A stretch of 64,000 bases of DNA, taken from Lysobacteraceae bacterium SCN 69-320. Lineage in GTDB: Bacteria > Pseudomonadota > Gammaproteobacteria > Xanthomonadales > Rhodanobacteraceae. How positions within the stretch are numbered: position 1 is the first letter of the stretch; each line of letters begins with the position of its first letter. A model generated the notes under the pieces. The model searched no databases. It saw only the letters and a program-made list of their open reading frames with translations, and was not told where the DNA came from. The stretch lies in NCBI GenBank assembly GCA_001725155.1, contig MEFP01000002.1:289050-353049 (forward strand), written 5' to 3'. The translations under genes and the position numbers were made by a program. Positions 1 through 8,954 of this stretch are shown here, one piece after another.

Positions 1-2
1 AG

Positions 3-3000
3 GCGTTCGAGCGCCTGCGCAACGAACTGCTGCTCGCGCGCCAGGTCTCCAGCCCGCACGTCGTGCGCATCCACGATATCGCGCGCGACGGCGAGCGCTG
101 GCTCATCAGCATGGACTACATCGCCGGCGAGTCGCTGGAGCGCCGCCTGGAGCGCGCCGGCCCGCTGTCGGCGGAGGCCGTCGTGGCGCTCGCGCGAGGC
201 CTGCTCGCCGGACTGGCCGCGGCGCACCAGTGCGGCGTCGTGCACCGCGATCTCAAGCCCGCCAACATCCTGTTCGACCGCAACGACCGCGCCTGCCTGA
301 CCGATTTCGGCGTCGCGCGCAGCCTCGGCGCGACCGGGCTGACCCAGACCGGTCTGATCGTCGGCACGCCGGAATACCTGTCGCCCGAACAGGCGCGCGG
401 CGAGGCGATCGACGGTCGCAGCGATCTGTATGCCCTCGGGCTGATCCTCTACGAATCCCTGAGCGGCAGTCTGCCGTTCGCCGGCGGCACGCCGGCGGAG
501 ACCGTGATGCGCCGGCTCGTACGGCCGCCGCCGCCGTTGGGGCGCCTGCGGCCGGATCTGCCGGCCTGGCTGCTGGCCTTCGTCGGCCGCCTGCTCGAAC
601 TCAAGCCGGCACACCGCTTCGCCGACGCCGAAGAGGCGCTGCGCGCGCTGGAGCGGCAGCGCGTGCCGCGCTCGCCGCGTCGCCGGCGCCGGTGGCTGGC
701 CGCGGCGCTGGTCGTGGTCGCGATGCTGGGGCTGTACGAACTCGGCCGCCGTCTGCCGCACTGGCCGGCGCCGGCCAGTGCGGCCAGCGTGCCGCGCCTG
801 GCCGTGCTGCCGCTGCAGGTCGATGCCGCCGATGCCGCGCTCGCGGCGACCGCGCGGGCGATCGAGGAACATGCGCGCCAATGGCTGCGCGGCGATGCCG
901 CGCGCGCGGTGGCCACGCGCGAACGCGTGCTCGATGCGATCGCGCGCGCCGCGCCGGATCTCGGCGGCGAGGCCCTGCAGCGGCGCCTGCCCGAGGTCGC
1001 CCAGGCCGCCGGCGTCGCGCAATGGCTGCACGGTGAACTGCGTCGCGACGGGGGCGGGCTGGTGCTCACCTTGCAGGGCGGCGCGGCGGCGCCGGCCCAG
1101 ACCGCGGTCGCGATCGAGGCGCGCGGTGCCGATGCAGCCGCGCTGTTCGCCGACTATCGGCGCCGCTTCACGGCGTTCGCCGCGCAGCCCCCACCGGCAC
1201 TCGGCGATGGCGAGGTGGCCGCCTATGGCGAAGCCCTGCGCGCGCTCGATGCGCACCAGCCGGCCGATGCCGCCGGACGCCTGCAGGCGCTGCCGGCGGT
1301 GGCGCGCGAATCCAGCGCGCTGCTGCTGAGCGCGTTGCTCCAGGCCCAGGTCGAGGCGCGCCAGGAGGTCTCCGCCGAAGCCACGCGCGAACGTATACGC
1401 CAGACGCAGGCCGGTGCGAGCGATCTGTCCGGGCGCATCGTGCTGGCCCAGGCACAGGAATCGGCCGATGCGCGCGCGCGCCTGCTGCAGCACGCGCTGG
1501 CCGCACACGCCCACGATGCCGATCTGGTGCTGCAGACGGCGCAGACCCTGGCCGACGCGGGCCACGGCGGACGCGGCTTGCAGCTGCTGCAGGTCCTGGT
1601 CGGCGAGGACAGCCAGGATGCCCGCGCCTGGTTCCTGCTCGGCCGCATCGCGATCCAGCAGGGCCAGGCGCGCCGCGCCGTCGACGACTATCTGCTGCGC
1701 GCACTCGTGCTGTGGACGCGCGCCGGCGATGCGGCGGCCGAAGCCGACGCGCGCAACGCGCTGGGTGTGGGCTACGAACGCCTGGGCCAGCTCGATGCGG
1801 CGGCGGAGCAGTACACGCGCGCGGCCGCGATGCGCGCCGCTCTCGGCGACCCGCGCGGCCAGGCGACCAGCCTGCGCAATCTCGCGATCGTGCAGGCCAT
1901 ACGCGGCGAGCGTGCCGAAGCCGAAGCCACGCTGGAGCGTGCGCGCGGCGCGCTCGAAGCGCTCGGCGACCGCGCGAGCATCGCCGATCTGCACAACGAC
2001 CGCGGCGTCGTAGCCGAGGAACGCGGCGATTTCCGCGCCGCGCTGACCGCGTTCCGCGAGGCGCTGGCGTTGCGCCAGCAACTCGGCCAGCCGACCCTGC
2101 TGGCGCAAAGTCTAAACAATGTCGCATTCTGCTATTTTCAGCTCGGCGAGACCGACAATGCGGCGGTCTACTGGCAGCAGGCGCTGGCCTCCTACCGGCA
2201 GATCGACGATCGCGAGGGGGCGTTGCAGGTGATCCAGAGCATGGGCTTGCTCGAACTGAGCCGCGGCCATTACGCCGATGCGGGGAAGCGCCTGGACGGT
2301 TCGCTGCGCGAGGCGCAGGACCTGCAACTGCCCGAGGAAATCGACGTTGCGCAGGTTTATCGCGGCGAACTGGCGCTGGCCGAAGGACGCAGCGCCGACG
2401 CGCTGTCTGCGGCACGCGCCGCAGCCGCCGGCTTCGAGCGGCGCGGCGACCGGCGCGGCCTGGCCGAAGCGCGCCTGCTGCTCGCACGCACGGCCGTGTT
2501 CCTGGGCGATGTCGCCGGCGCGCAGCAGGCCTTGCAGGATCTCGTGGATGCCGAACTCAGTCCCGAGCAGCAGGCGCTGTCGCTGCTGACGCGCGCGCGG
2601 CTGGCGCTGCTCGGCGACGCGGCGTCGGCCGCCGCGGCGCGCGATCTGGCCGAAGCCGAACGCGTCGCCGAAGCGGCGCACAACCCGGCACTGCTGCTGG
2701 AGGTCCGCATCGAGCGCGCGCAACGCGCATTGCACACGGCGCCGCGTTCGGCCGATGCGCTGATCGGCGAGCTCGTTGCCGAAGCCGCGCGCCGCGGCCA
2801 GGCGCCGCTGCGTCTGGCCGTGATCACCCTGGAGCTCGACCGCGCGCGGCACGGCGGCACCGACGCGTTGCCGCGCTATCGCGAAGCCCAGGCGCTGCTG
2901 CGCCAGCTCGGCCGCTGGCAGGGCGAGGCGCGCCTGCATGCGCTCGGCGCGGCGCTGCTGCGGCGCGCCGGGCAGGCCGACGAAGCCGCGGCCGCCGGCG

Positions 3001-3119
3001 CCGCGGCCGAACACGCCCTGAGCCAGGCGCTGGAGGCGGCGCCGGCATCGCTGCGCGACGGCTTCGCGCGGCGCCAGCGGGCGGCGATCGACGCCGGTGC
3101 AACGACCGATGAGCACTGA
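3..3119 (+). CDS. Serine/threonine protein kinase with membrane anchor and TPR region (5' end outside window)
   Basis: This is a Hanks-type kinase that should phosphorylate Ser/Thr on unknown targets. The reading frame is open from base 3 with kinase-like sequence (RNELLLARQVSSPHVVRIHD), so the GTG at 63 is not the true start; the glycine loop and catalytic lysine lie upstream of the window. Visible motifs are the catalytic loop HRDLKPAN (about 243-266), DFG (about 303) and the APE-like GTPEYLSPEQ (about 363). An Arg-rich stretch and one hydrophobic segment (about 693-740) anchor it in the inner membrane. The remaining roughly 790 residues are Ala/Arg-rich helical repeats with TPR-like spacing, probably a periplasmic sensing or docking region. 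It overlaps the following histidine kinase gene by 11 bases, so the three genes to 4517 look like one operon. The kinase call is firm; the ligand and target are unknown. Confidence 0.9.
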   Translation, partial: AFERLRNELLLARQVSSPHVVRIHDIARDGERWLISMDYIAGESLERRLERAGPLSAEAVVALARGLLAGLAAAHQCGVVHRDLKPANILFDRNDRACLTDFGVARSLGATGLTQTGLIVGTPEYLSPEQARGEAIDGRSDLYALGLILYESLSGSLPFAGGTPAETVMRRLVRPPPPLGRLRPDLPAWLLAFVGRLLELKPAHRFADAEEALRALERQRVPRSPRRRRRWLAAALVVVAMLGLYELGRRLPHWPAPASAASVPRLAVLPLQVDAADAALAATARAIEEHARQWLRGDAARAVATRERVLDAIARAAPDLGGEALQRRLPEVAQAAGVAQWLHGELRRDGGGLVLTLQGGAAAPAQTAVAIEARGADAAALFADYRRRFTAFAAQPPPALGDGEVAAYGEALRALDAHQPADAAGRLQALPAVARESSALLLSALLQAQVEARQEVSAEATRERIRQTQAGASDLSGRIVLAQAQESADARARLLQHALAAHAHDADLVLQTAQTLADAGHGGRGLQLLQVLVGEDSQDARAWFLLGRIAIQQGQARRAVDDYLLRALVLWTRAGDAAAEADARNALGVGYERLGQLDAAAEQYTRAAAMRAALGDPRGQATSLRNLAIVQAIRGERAEAEATLERARGALEALGDRASIADLHNDRGVVAEERGDFRAALTAFREALALRQQLGQPTLLAQSLNNVAFCYFQLGETDNAAVYWQQALASYRQIDDREGALQVIQSMGLLELSRGHYADAGKRLDGSLREAQDLQLPEEIDVAQVYRGELALAEGRSADALSAARAAAAGFERRGDRRGLAEARLLLARTAVFLGDVAGAQQALQDLVDAELSPEQQALSLLTRARLALLGDAASAAAARDLAEAERVAEAAHNPALLLEVRIERAQRALHTAPRSADALIGELVAEAARRGQAPLRLAVITLELDRARHGGTDALPRYREAQALLRQLGRWQGEARLHALGAALLRRAGQADEAAAAGAAAEHALSQALEAAPASLRDGFARRQRAAIDAGATTDEH

Positions 3120-3882
3120 TTCCGCAGCCGTGCAGACGCTGAACCGGCGCATCGACGAACTCATGCGCCAGCATGCGGCGCTGCTGACCCAATTGCAGCA
3201 GGACCAGCGCCGCACGCGGCATCTGGCACGCTCGGTCTGGCGCATCGAGGAAGAGGCGCGCCGGCGCATTGCGCGCGAGCTGCACGATGGCGTCGGCCAG
3301 AATCTCGTCGCCCTGATGCGCCAGCTCGACACGATCGCCGCGCAGTTGCCGGTGACCGCAGCGAACGGCCGCGACGGCCTGTCGCGCGCGCGCGCGCTGG
3401 CCCAGGCGACCCTGGAAGACACGCGTTCGCTGTCACGGCTGCTGCGGCCGCAGATCCTCGACGATCTCGGACTGGAGGCGGCGCTGCGCTGGCTCGCGCG
3501 CAGCGTCGATGGCCTGCAGGTCGAGCTCGTGCTGCCGGAGCCGTTGCCGCCGCTGCACGACGACACTGCGACCCTGCTGTTCCGCGTCGCCCAGGAGGCG
3601 TTGTCCAACGCCGTACGGCATGCGGCGGCCAGTCTCGTGCGCATCGTGGTTTCGCTGCGCGGAACCGGCTGGCTGTGCATGGACATCGTCGACGACGGCC
3701 GCGGCTGCGACCTCGATGCGGCGCTGGCCGCCGGCCGCGACGGTCACGGCGGCGGTCTGGGCGGCATGCGCGATCGTGTGAACTTGTTCGACGGCCGGTT
3801 GAATCTACAATCTACACCCGGTAAAGGTTTCAACATCTGTATCGAGCTGCCGTTGCGCACTACTGCCAGGAGCGAACCATGA
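3109..3882 (+). CDS. Cytoplasmic histidine kinase, DesK/NarX-like (HisKA_3 + HATPase_c)
   Basis: A 257-residue sensor kinase that autophosphorylates on His and passes the phosphate to a NarL-type regulator. An N-terminal helical, probably coiled-coil stretch (about residues 8-50) leads into the dimerisation motif RRRIARELHDGVGQ, with the phospho-acceptor His at 59. The ATPase domain shows an N box (FRVAQEALSNAVRHA), a G1 box (DDGRGCD) and a G2 box (GHGGGLGGMRDRV). There is no membrane segment or sensor domain, so its input must come from elsewhere, plausibly from the membrane kinase encoded just upstream. I chose the ATG at 3109, which overlaps the upstream stop by 11 bases; an in-frame GTG at 3097 is possible. 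Its stop overlaps the next ATG by 4 bases. Confidence 0.9.
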   Translation: MSTDSAAVQTLNRRIDELMRQHAALLTQLQQDQRRTRHLARSVWRIEEEARRRIARELHDGVGQNLVALMRQLDTIAAQLPVTAANGRDGLSRARALAQATLEDTRSLSRLLRPQILDDLGLEAALRWLARSVDGLQVELVLPEPLPPLHDDTATLLFRVAQEALSNAVRHAAASLVRIVVSLRGTGWLCMDIVDDGRGCDLDAALAAGRDGHGGGLGGMRDRVNLFDGRLNLQSTPGKGFNICIELPLRTTARSEP

Positions 3883-4517
3883 TCCGCGTGCTGGTTGCCG
3901 ATGACCACACCATCGTGCGCGAAACATTGGTTGCGGCGCTTGATGCCAGCGGCGAGTGCCTCGTCGTCGGCCAGGCGGCCGACGGCATCGACGCGATAGA
4001 GCAGTGCCTGCGCCTGCAGCCGGACATCGCGATCGTCGATATCTCGATGCCGCGCCTCAACGGCATCGAAGTCGTGCGCCGGCTGCGCGCCGAGCTGCCG
4101 CAGATACGCATCCTCGTGCTGACCATGCACCAGGAAGAGGAATACGTGCTGCACATGCTGCGCGCCGGCGCCGCGGGCTATCTGCGCAAGGACGCGGCGA
4201 TGGCCGAACTCATCGAGGCCGTGCGCAACCTCGGCGGCGGCGGCCTGCATTTCGGCGCCCACGCGACGCGGGCCATGGCCATGCAGGTGCAGCAGGCGCG
4301 GCCGATGCCGGCCGATCCCTACCGCGACCTGTCCCCGCGCGAGCGCGAGGTGTTCCATCTGATCGTCGACGGACTCACGACCAAGGAGATCGCGCTGCGC
4401 CTGGACATCGGCGTGAAGACCGCCGAGAACCACCGCCAGCGCGTGTTCGCCAAGCTCGACGTGCGCAACGCCGCCGAACTCGTGCGCTACGCGGCGCGGC
4501 ATCACCTGATCGACTGA
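3879..4517 (+). CDS. Response regulator, NarL/FixJ family (REC + LuxR-type HTH)
   Basis: A 212-residue DNA-binding response regulator and the cognate partner of the preceding histidine kinase (ATGA overlap). The receiver domain has the acidic pair D8/D9, phospho-acceptor D54, T82 and K104, all in the expected places. The C-terminal LuxR-type helix-turn-helix starts near YRDLSPREREVF, and its recognition region contains KTAENHRQRVFAKL. It probably acts as a transcription factor on an unknown regulon. The gene ends 47 bases from the convergent ccmI end, with a REP-like palindrome between them. Confidence 0.93.
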   Translation: MIRVLVADDHTIVRETLVAALDASGECLVVGQAADGIDAIEQCLRLQPDIAIVDISMPRLNGIEVVRRLRAELPQIRILVLTMHQEEEYVLHMLRAGAAGYLRKDAAMAELIEAVRNLGGGGLHFGAHATRAMAMQVQQARPMPADPYRDLSPREREVFHLIVDGLTTKEIALRLDIGVKTAENHRQRVFAKLDVRNAAELVRYAARHHLID

Positions 4518-4525
4518 ACCCGCAG

Positions 4526-4554
4526 GTTGCGGCGAGCCGCAGGCGAACCGCAAC
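4526..4554 (-). repeat. REP-like palindrome, copy A (between convergent genes)
   Basis: On the minus strand this reads GTTGCGGTTCGCCTGCGGCT followed by CGCCGCAAC. Its outer arms are part of a perfect 10-base inverted repeat (4523-4532 with 4548-4557). The same 29-30 base motif recurs at 36477-36506 and 43060-43088. It has no T-run, so it is not a classic terminator, though it could stabilise 3' ends of the convergent transcripts. Confidence 0.7.
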
Positions 4555-4564
4555 CTGTCCGGAT

Positions 4565-5824
4565 TTAAGGCACGACCTGGTCGATGAGGAGGTCGATGGT
4601 CGCCTTGCTGTTGACGTCCAGCGGCGCCGACAGGGTCTGCAGGTCGCCGCTCTGCGCCTTGGCATTGCCGCTGGCCGAGATGCGCGCGCCGACGACGACT
4701 TCGGGGAACTGGGACAGCTTCATGGTCGGCAGCATGCCCATGGCGTCGGTCAGTTCGACCTTGGCCGGCAGGTCGGCCAGGGTCAGGCGCTGCACCGCCA
4801 GCGGCATCGGCGGCCCGCTGGCCGCACGCGCGAACACGAACACGCTGGCGCCGGCCGGCGCCCTGTCGCGCAGCTTGGGATCCAGCGAAACCGTCACGCT
4901 CAGGCGCACGTCAGCGGCCCCGGCCGCCGGCGCGGCAGCGGCCGCCGCAGCCATGCCGTTCGCGGCTGCCGAGTCGGCGCCGGCGGTCCGCGCCGGCGCG
5001 GCGGCGCCGAGTCCGCCGCGCTGGCGCGCGTCGGCGATCTGCCGGTCCAGCGATTCGCGCACGGGCGCTTCGGCCGGCAGCATGCCGCGCAGCAGTTCCC
5101 AGCGAGTGACGGCGGAGGCGTAGTTCTGCGCCTGGTAGTCGGCGATGCCGAGCAGCCACAGCGCGCGCTGGTGATTCGGATCGGTCTTGAGCGCGCCTTC
5201 GAGCAGTTCGCGTGGGCGGCCGTCGATGCGCCGCGTTTCGCCGGCCAGCGCCAGCGCTTCGGCGTAGTCGACCTGGATCTCGATCTCGTTGGGCGCGCGG
5301 TCGTAGGCGTTCTTCAGCGCGTCGCGCGCGTCGGCGAAGCGTTCCATCGACTTGTATGCGCGGCCCAGCAGCACCCAGCCGTCGACGTCGTCGGGATTCT
5401 TCGCCAGCTTGTCGGCGAGGCCCTGCACGGCCTGGTCCATGTCCGGTCCGGGCGAGCCGTTCATCGCACGGCCGGCGTCCATCAGGGCGGTATCCAGTGC
5501 GCGCACGTTGCCGAGATGGGCGTACAGGCCGATCGCCGCGGCCGGCAGCAACAGCAGCGTGAGCAGCGCCGCATGGAACGCGCTGCGGGAACGCGGCGGT
5601 GGCGCGGTCGTGCTCGCGAGATCCTGCTGTTCCAGCGCGGCGAGCTTGGCCAGGTGTTCCTCGGCCGTGACGACGCCGGAGGCCAGCGCGTCGTCGAGGG
5701 CGCGGCGGCGCACGGCGCTGGCCGGCAGGTTGGCGCCGCGGCCGTGGCGCAGCAGCGGCAGCAGCACGAAAGCCAGCGCCGCGAGCAGCATCAGCCCGGC
5801 CAGCAGCACGAAAGCGGTAGTCAC
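4565..5824 (-). CDS. ccmI: Cytochrome c maturation protein CcmI (TPR holder of apocytochrome c)
   Basis: A 419-residue inner-membrane protein of System I cytochrome c biogenesis that binds apocytochrome c and delivers it to the CcmF/H ligation complex. It has two N-terminal hydrophobic segments (about residues 3-24 and 85-105) with a cytoplasmic loop between them. Periplasmic TPR repeats follow (for example VDGWVLLGRAYKSMERFADA), then an Ala-rich linker and a C-terminal beta-rich domain. It starts at GTG (5824) and overlaps the ccmH stop by 4 bases. It is the last gene of the ccmF-G-H-I run. Confidence 0.92.
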   Translation of the reverse strand: MTTAFVLLAGLMLLAALAFVLLPLLRHGRGANLPASAVRRRALDDALASGVVTAEEHLAKLAALEQQDLASTTAPPPRSRSAFHAALLTLLLLPAAAIGLYAHLGNVRALDTALMDAGRAMNGSPGPDMDQAVQGLADKLAKNPDDVDGWVLLGRAYKSMERFADARDALKNAYDRAPNEIEIQVDYAEALALAGETRRIDGRPRELLEGALKTDPNHQRALWLLGIADYQAQNYASAVTRWELLRGMLPAEAPVRESLDRQIADARQRGGLGAAAPARTAGADSAAANGMAAAAAAAPAAGAADVRLSVTVSLDPKLRDRAPAGASVFVFARAASGPPMPLAVQRLTLADLPAKVELTDAMGMLPTMKLSQFPEVVVGARISASGNAKAQSGDLQTLSAPLDVNSKATIDLLIDQVVP

Positions 5825-6270
5825 CAGTCTTCCTCCTCGCGCGGCGCGGTCGCGGCCGGCGTCTTGTGGGCGAGCGCCGCGGCACGGCGGCGCACGATGA
5901 CGACGAGCACGCCGGCGCCGGCCAGCAGCGCGAGCAGCGGGCCGAACCAGAGCAGCCAGGTCGAGCCGCTCAGCGGCGGGTCGTACAGCACGAACTGCGA
6001 ATAGCGCGCGACGAGGTAGTCCTTGATCTGCGCGTCGCTCTTGCCGGCGCGCATCTGGTCGAACACTTCGCGGCGCAGGTCGCCGGCCAGGCCCGCGTCC
6101 GAATCGGCGAGATTCTGGTTCTGGCAGACCAGGCAGCGCAGCTCGCGGGTCAGCGACTGGAAGCGCTTTTCCTCGGCCGTGTCCTTGAAATCCAGCGGCT
6201 GCACGGCCGTGGCGAGCGTGCAGAACAGCGACAGCAGCAGCGCGAGCAGGGCTGGCAGGCGACGCGTCAT
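5821..6270 (-). CDS. ccmH: Cytochrome c-type biogenesis protein CcmH
   Basis: A 149-residue membrane-anchored periplasmic thiol oxidoreductase that keeps the apocytochrome CXXCH cysteines reduced and takes part in heme ligation. It has an N-terminal signal/anchor (residues 5-22), the diagnostic active site LRCLVCQNQ with C46 and C49, and a C-terminal membrane helix (about 104-126). The frame is open further upstream, but the ATG at 6270 gives the signal peptide and the usual length, and it overlaps the ccmG stop by 4 bases (ATGA), as elsewhere in this operon. Confidence 0.94.
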   Translation of the reverse strand: MTRRLPALLALLLSLFCTLATAVQPLDFKDTAEEKRFQSLTRELRCLVCQNQNLADSDAGLAGDLRREVFDQMRAGKSDAQIKDYLVARYSQFVLYDPPLSGSTWLLWFGPLLALLAGAGVLVVIVRRRAAALAHKTPAATAPREEEDW

Positions 6271-6824
6271 GGCTGGCCTCCGGCGCTGGACTTGCGCAGG
6301 GCGGTGATCGCCGGTTTGAGTTCCTTCTCGACGTAGTCCGGCGTCAGCGCGCCGACGCGCTTGAGGCGGACGAAGCCGTCGCCGTCGACGAGAAAGGTTT
6401 CCGGCGCGCCATAGACGCCGAAGTCGATCGCGGTGCGGCCTATCGTGTCGGCGACGATCACGTCGTAGGGATTGCCGAAGCGGGCGAGCCAGGCGGTCGC
6501 GTCGGCTGCATCGTCCTTCCAGTTGTAGCCGACCAGCGGTATGCCGAGCTCCTTCGCATAGCGCACCAGCACCGGATGCTCGTCCACGCAGCTCGGGCAC
6601 CAGCTGCCGAACACGTTGAGCAGATAGGGCTTGCCCTTGAGGTCGGCGCTGCCGAATTCGCGGTTGGCTGCGTTGAGCACCGGCAGGCGGAATTCCGGCG
6701 CGGCCTTGCCGATCAGCGGCGACGGCACTTCGCGCTGGTCGTGGTGCATGTTCCAGCGCAGGCCGAAGCCGAGCAGGGCGACCAGCAGCACGAAGGCCGC
6801 GAGCGGCAGCAGGCGCGCGTTCAT
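6267..6824 (-). CDS. ccmG: Thiol:disulfide interchange protein CcmG/DsbE
   Basis: A 185-residue thioredoxin-like periplasmic protein, tethered by an N-terminal helix (residues 5-22), that supplies reducing power to CcmH and apocytochrome c. The active site is WCPSC with C76 and C79. The acidic-loop and cis-proline regions of CcmG-type thioredoxins are recognisable (NWKDD, VYGAPETF). It overlaps both ccmF and ccmH by 4 bases, which indicates translational coupling. Confidence 0.94.
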   Translation of the reverse strand: MNARLLPLAAFVLLVALLGFGLRWNMHHDQREVPSPLIGKAAPEFRLPVLNAANREFGSADLKGKPYLLNVFGSWCPSCVDEHPVLVRYAKELGIPLVGYNWKDDAADATAWLARFGNPYDVIVADTIGRTAIDFGVYGAPETFLVDGDGFVRLKRVGALTPDYVEKELKPAITALRKSSAGGQP

Positions 6825-8818
6825 GCCGGCACCTCGGTCGCCGCGGCCACGGCCGGCGCTGCGGCGGGTGCCGGTGCGGGCGCCGGCTGCGCATCGCGGG
6901 AGAGGGCCATGCTGCGGAAACGCCGGTCGGTCGCCGCGCCGAAGCCGCCGAGCATCATCAGCAGCGCGCCCAGCCAGATCCAGCGCACGAACGGCTTGAT
7001 GTAGACGCGCACCGACCAGGCGCCGTCATCGCCGACGGGCTCGCCGAGTGCGACATAGATGTCGCGCGTGAAACCCGGATCGATGGCCGATTCGGTCTGC
7101 ACCTGGCCGCGCAGATAGCGACGCTTCTGCGGCACCAGGGTCGCGACCATGGCGCCGTCGCGGCTGACGACGACGGTGCCGGCGTCGGCTTCGTAGTTGG
7201 GGCCGCGCGCGTGGCGCGCGCCGTCGAAGCGCACGTCGTAGGCGCCGATGCGCACGCTCTCGCCCGGCGCGAAGCGCAGGTCGCGTTCGAGCCCGGTCGC
7301 TTCGGTCAGCATGACGCCGGCGACGAATACGCCCACACCCAGATGCGCGCAGATCATGCCGAGCATTTCCGGCGTATAGCGTCGTCCCGCCGGCGCATGG
7401 CGCCAGCGCGACAGCGCGTACAGCGCGATGCCCAGGCCGACCCAGAGTCCCAGGCCGATGCCGGCCACGGCCTTGAACGGCAGGTCGCCGCCGAGCAGCC
7501 ACGCCGCGATCGCGGCAATGGCCGCGAGCAGCAGCGCCGGCACCAGCGAACGCAGCGCCGCCGGCAGCTGCGCCTGGCGCCATTTCAGGAACGGTCCGAA
7601 CGGCAGCAGCAGCACGACAGGCGCCATCAGCAGCACGAACATGAAACCGAAATACGGTGGGCCGACCGAAATGCGGCCGGCGTCCAGCGCCTCGCCGAGC
7701 AGCGGGAACAGCGTGCCGAGCAGCACCATCAGCGCGGCGATCGAGAACAGCAGATTGTTGATCAGCAGCAGCGTGTCGCGGCTGACGCCGGCGAACGGCT
7801 CGCCGCCGGCGACCTTCGGCGCGCGCAGCGCATAGATCAGCAGCGAACCGCCGACGACGATGACGAGGAAGGCCAGCACGAACAGGCCGCGCTGCGGGTC
7901 GCTGGCGAAGGCATGCACCGAGGTCAGCACGCCCGAGCGTACGAGGAAGGTGCCCAGCAGCGACAGCGAGAACGCGGCGATCGCCAGCAGCAGGGTCCAG
8001 GCGCGGAACGAGCCGCGCTTCTCGGTCACGGCCTGGGAATGGATCAGTGCCGTGCCGACGAGCCAGGGCATGAACGAGGCGTTCTCGACCGGATCCCAGA
8101 ACCACCAGCCGCCCCAGCCGAGTTCGTAGTACGCCCACCAGGAGCCCAGCGCGATCCCGAGCGTCAGAAAGCCCCAGGCGACGTTGGTCCAGGGCCGCGC
8201 CCAGCGCACCCAGGCCACGTCCAGCGCGCCGCCGAGCAGCGCCGCGATGGCGAACGCGAACGCGACCGAAAAGCCGACATAGCCCATGTACAGCATCGGC
8301 GGATGCACGATCAGGCCGAAGTCCTGCAGCAGCGGATTCAGATCGTTGCCGTCGGCCAGCGCCGGCACGTGGCGCAGGAACGGGTTGGAGGTCAGCAGGG
8401 TGAACAGCAGGAAGCCGACGCTGACGAAGCCGAGTACGCCGAGCACGCGGGCGATGAAGATGTCCGGCAGGCGCCGGCTGAAGGCGGCGACCGCGACGGT
8501 CCAGACGTTGAGGATCAGTATCCAGAGCAGCAGCGAACCTTCGTGCGCGCCCCAGACTGCGGAGAAGCGGTAATACCAGGGCAGCGCCGAATTGGAGTTC
8601 TGCGCGACGTAGGCGACCGAGAAGTCCTGCTGCAGGAAGGCGGCGGTCAGTATGGCGAATGCGATGGCCACGAACACGCCCTGGCCGGCGGCGGCCGGTC
8701 GCGCGACTGCGATCAGCGCGGCGTTGTTGCGCCAGGCACCCAGCAGCGGCAGCACGGTCTGCACCAGGGCCAGCAGCAGGGCGAGTATCAGGGCGAATTG
8801 ACCGAGTTCGGGCAGCAT
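6821..8818 (-). CDS. ccmF: Heme lyase subunit CcmF
   Basis: A 665-residue polytopic membrane protein that performs heme attachment to apocytochrome c together with CcmH and CcmI. It shows many hydrophobic helices and the tryptophan-rich WWD signature ELGWGGWWFWDPVENASFMP (near residues 232-251), with conserved histidines in flanking loops (HEGSLLLW, HPPMLYMGY). The open frame begins at 8848, but family proteins start M-(I/L)-PELG, so I place the start at the ATG at 8818. About 720 bases separate this start from ccmE. That gap interrupts an otherwise overlapping operon, so ccmF may need its own promoter. Confidence 0.95.
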   Translation of the reverse strand: MLPELGQFALILALLLALVQTVLPLLGAWRNNAALIAVARPAAAGQGVFVAIAFAILTAAFLQQDFSVAYVAQNSNSALPWYYRFSAVWGAHEGSLLLWILILNVWTVAVAAFSRRLPDIFIARVLGVLGFVSVGFLLFTLLTSNPFLRHVPALADGNDLNPLLQDFGLIVHPPMLYMGYVGFSVAFAFAIAALLGGALDVAWVRWARPWTNVAWGFLTLGIALGSWWAYYELGWGGWWFWDPVENASFMPWLVGTALIHSQAVTEKRGSFRAWTLLLAIAAFSLSLLGTFLVRSGVLTSVHAFASDPQRGLFVLAFLVIVVGGSLLIYALRAPKVAGGEPFAGVSRDTLLLINNLLFSIAALMVLLGTLFPLLGEALDAGRISVGPPYFGFMFVLLMAPVVLLLPFGPFLKWRQAQLPAALRSLVPALLLAAIAAIAAWLLGGDLPFKAVAGIGLGLWVGLGIALYALSRWRHAPAGRRYTPEMLGMICAHLGVGVFVAGVMLTEATGLERDLRFAPGESVRIGAYDVRFDGARHARGPNYEADAGTVVVSRDGAMVATLVPQKRRYLRGQVQTESAIDPGFTRDIYVALGEPVGDDGAWSVRVYIKPFVRWIWLGALLMMLGGFGAATDRRFRSMALSRDAQPAPAPAPAAAPAVAAATEVPA

Positions 8819-8874
8819 GGCGGCGGCGCGGCTCCGTAAGGCCGCCACGGCGCGGGCCGTGGCGGTGGTGATGG

Positions 8875-8911
8875 GCAGTTGCGGTTCGCGCCTGGCGGGA
8901 ACCGCGACTGC
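8875..8911. repeat. Hairpin-forming palindrome upstream of ccmF
   Basis: Two 13-base arms (8875-8887 and 8899-8911) pair with one G-T mismatch around an 11-base loop. The left arm contains GTTGCGGTTC, the same head as the REP-like family at 4526, 36477 and 43060, but the rest diverges. It lies in the ccmE-ccmF gap, just beyond the SEC-C remnant. Confidence 0.5.
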
Positions 8912-8954
8912 CGAGGTTACAGCGGTTGCCGACTGCGGAGTTCAGCGATGGTAG

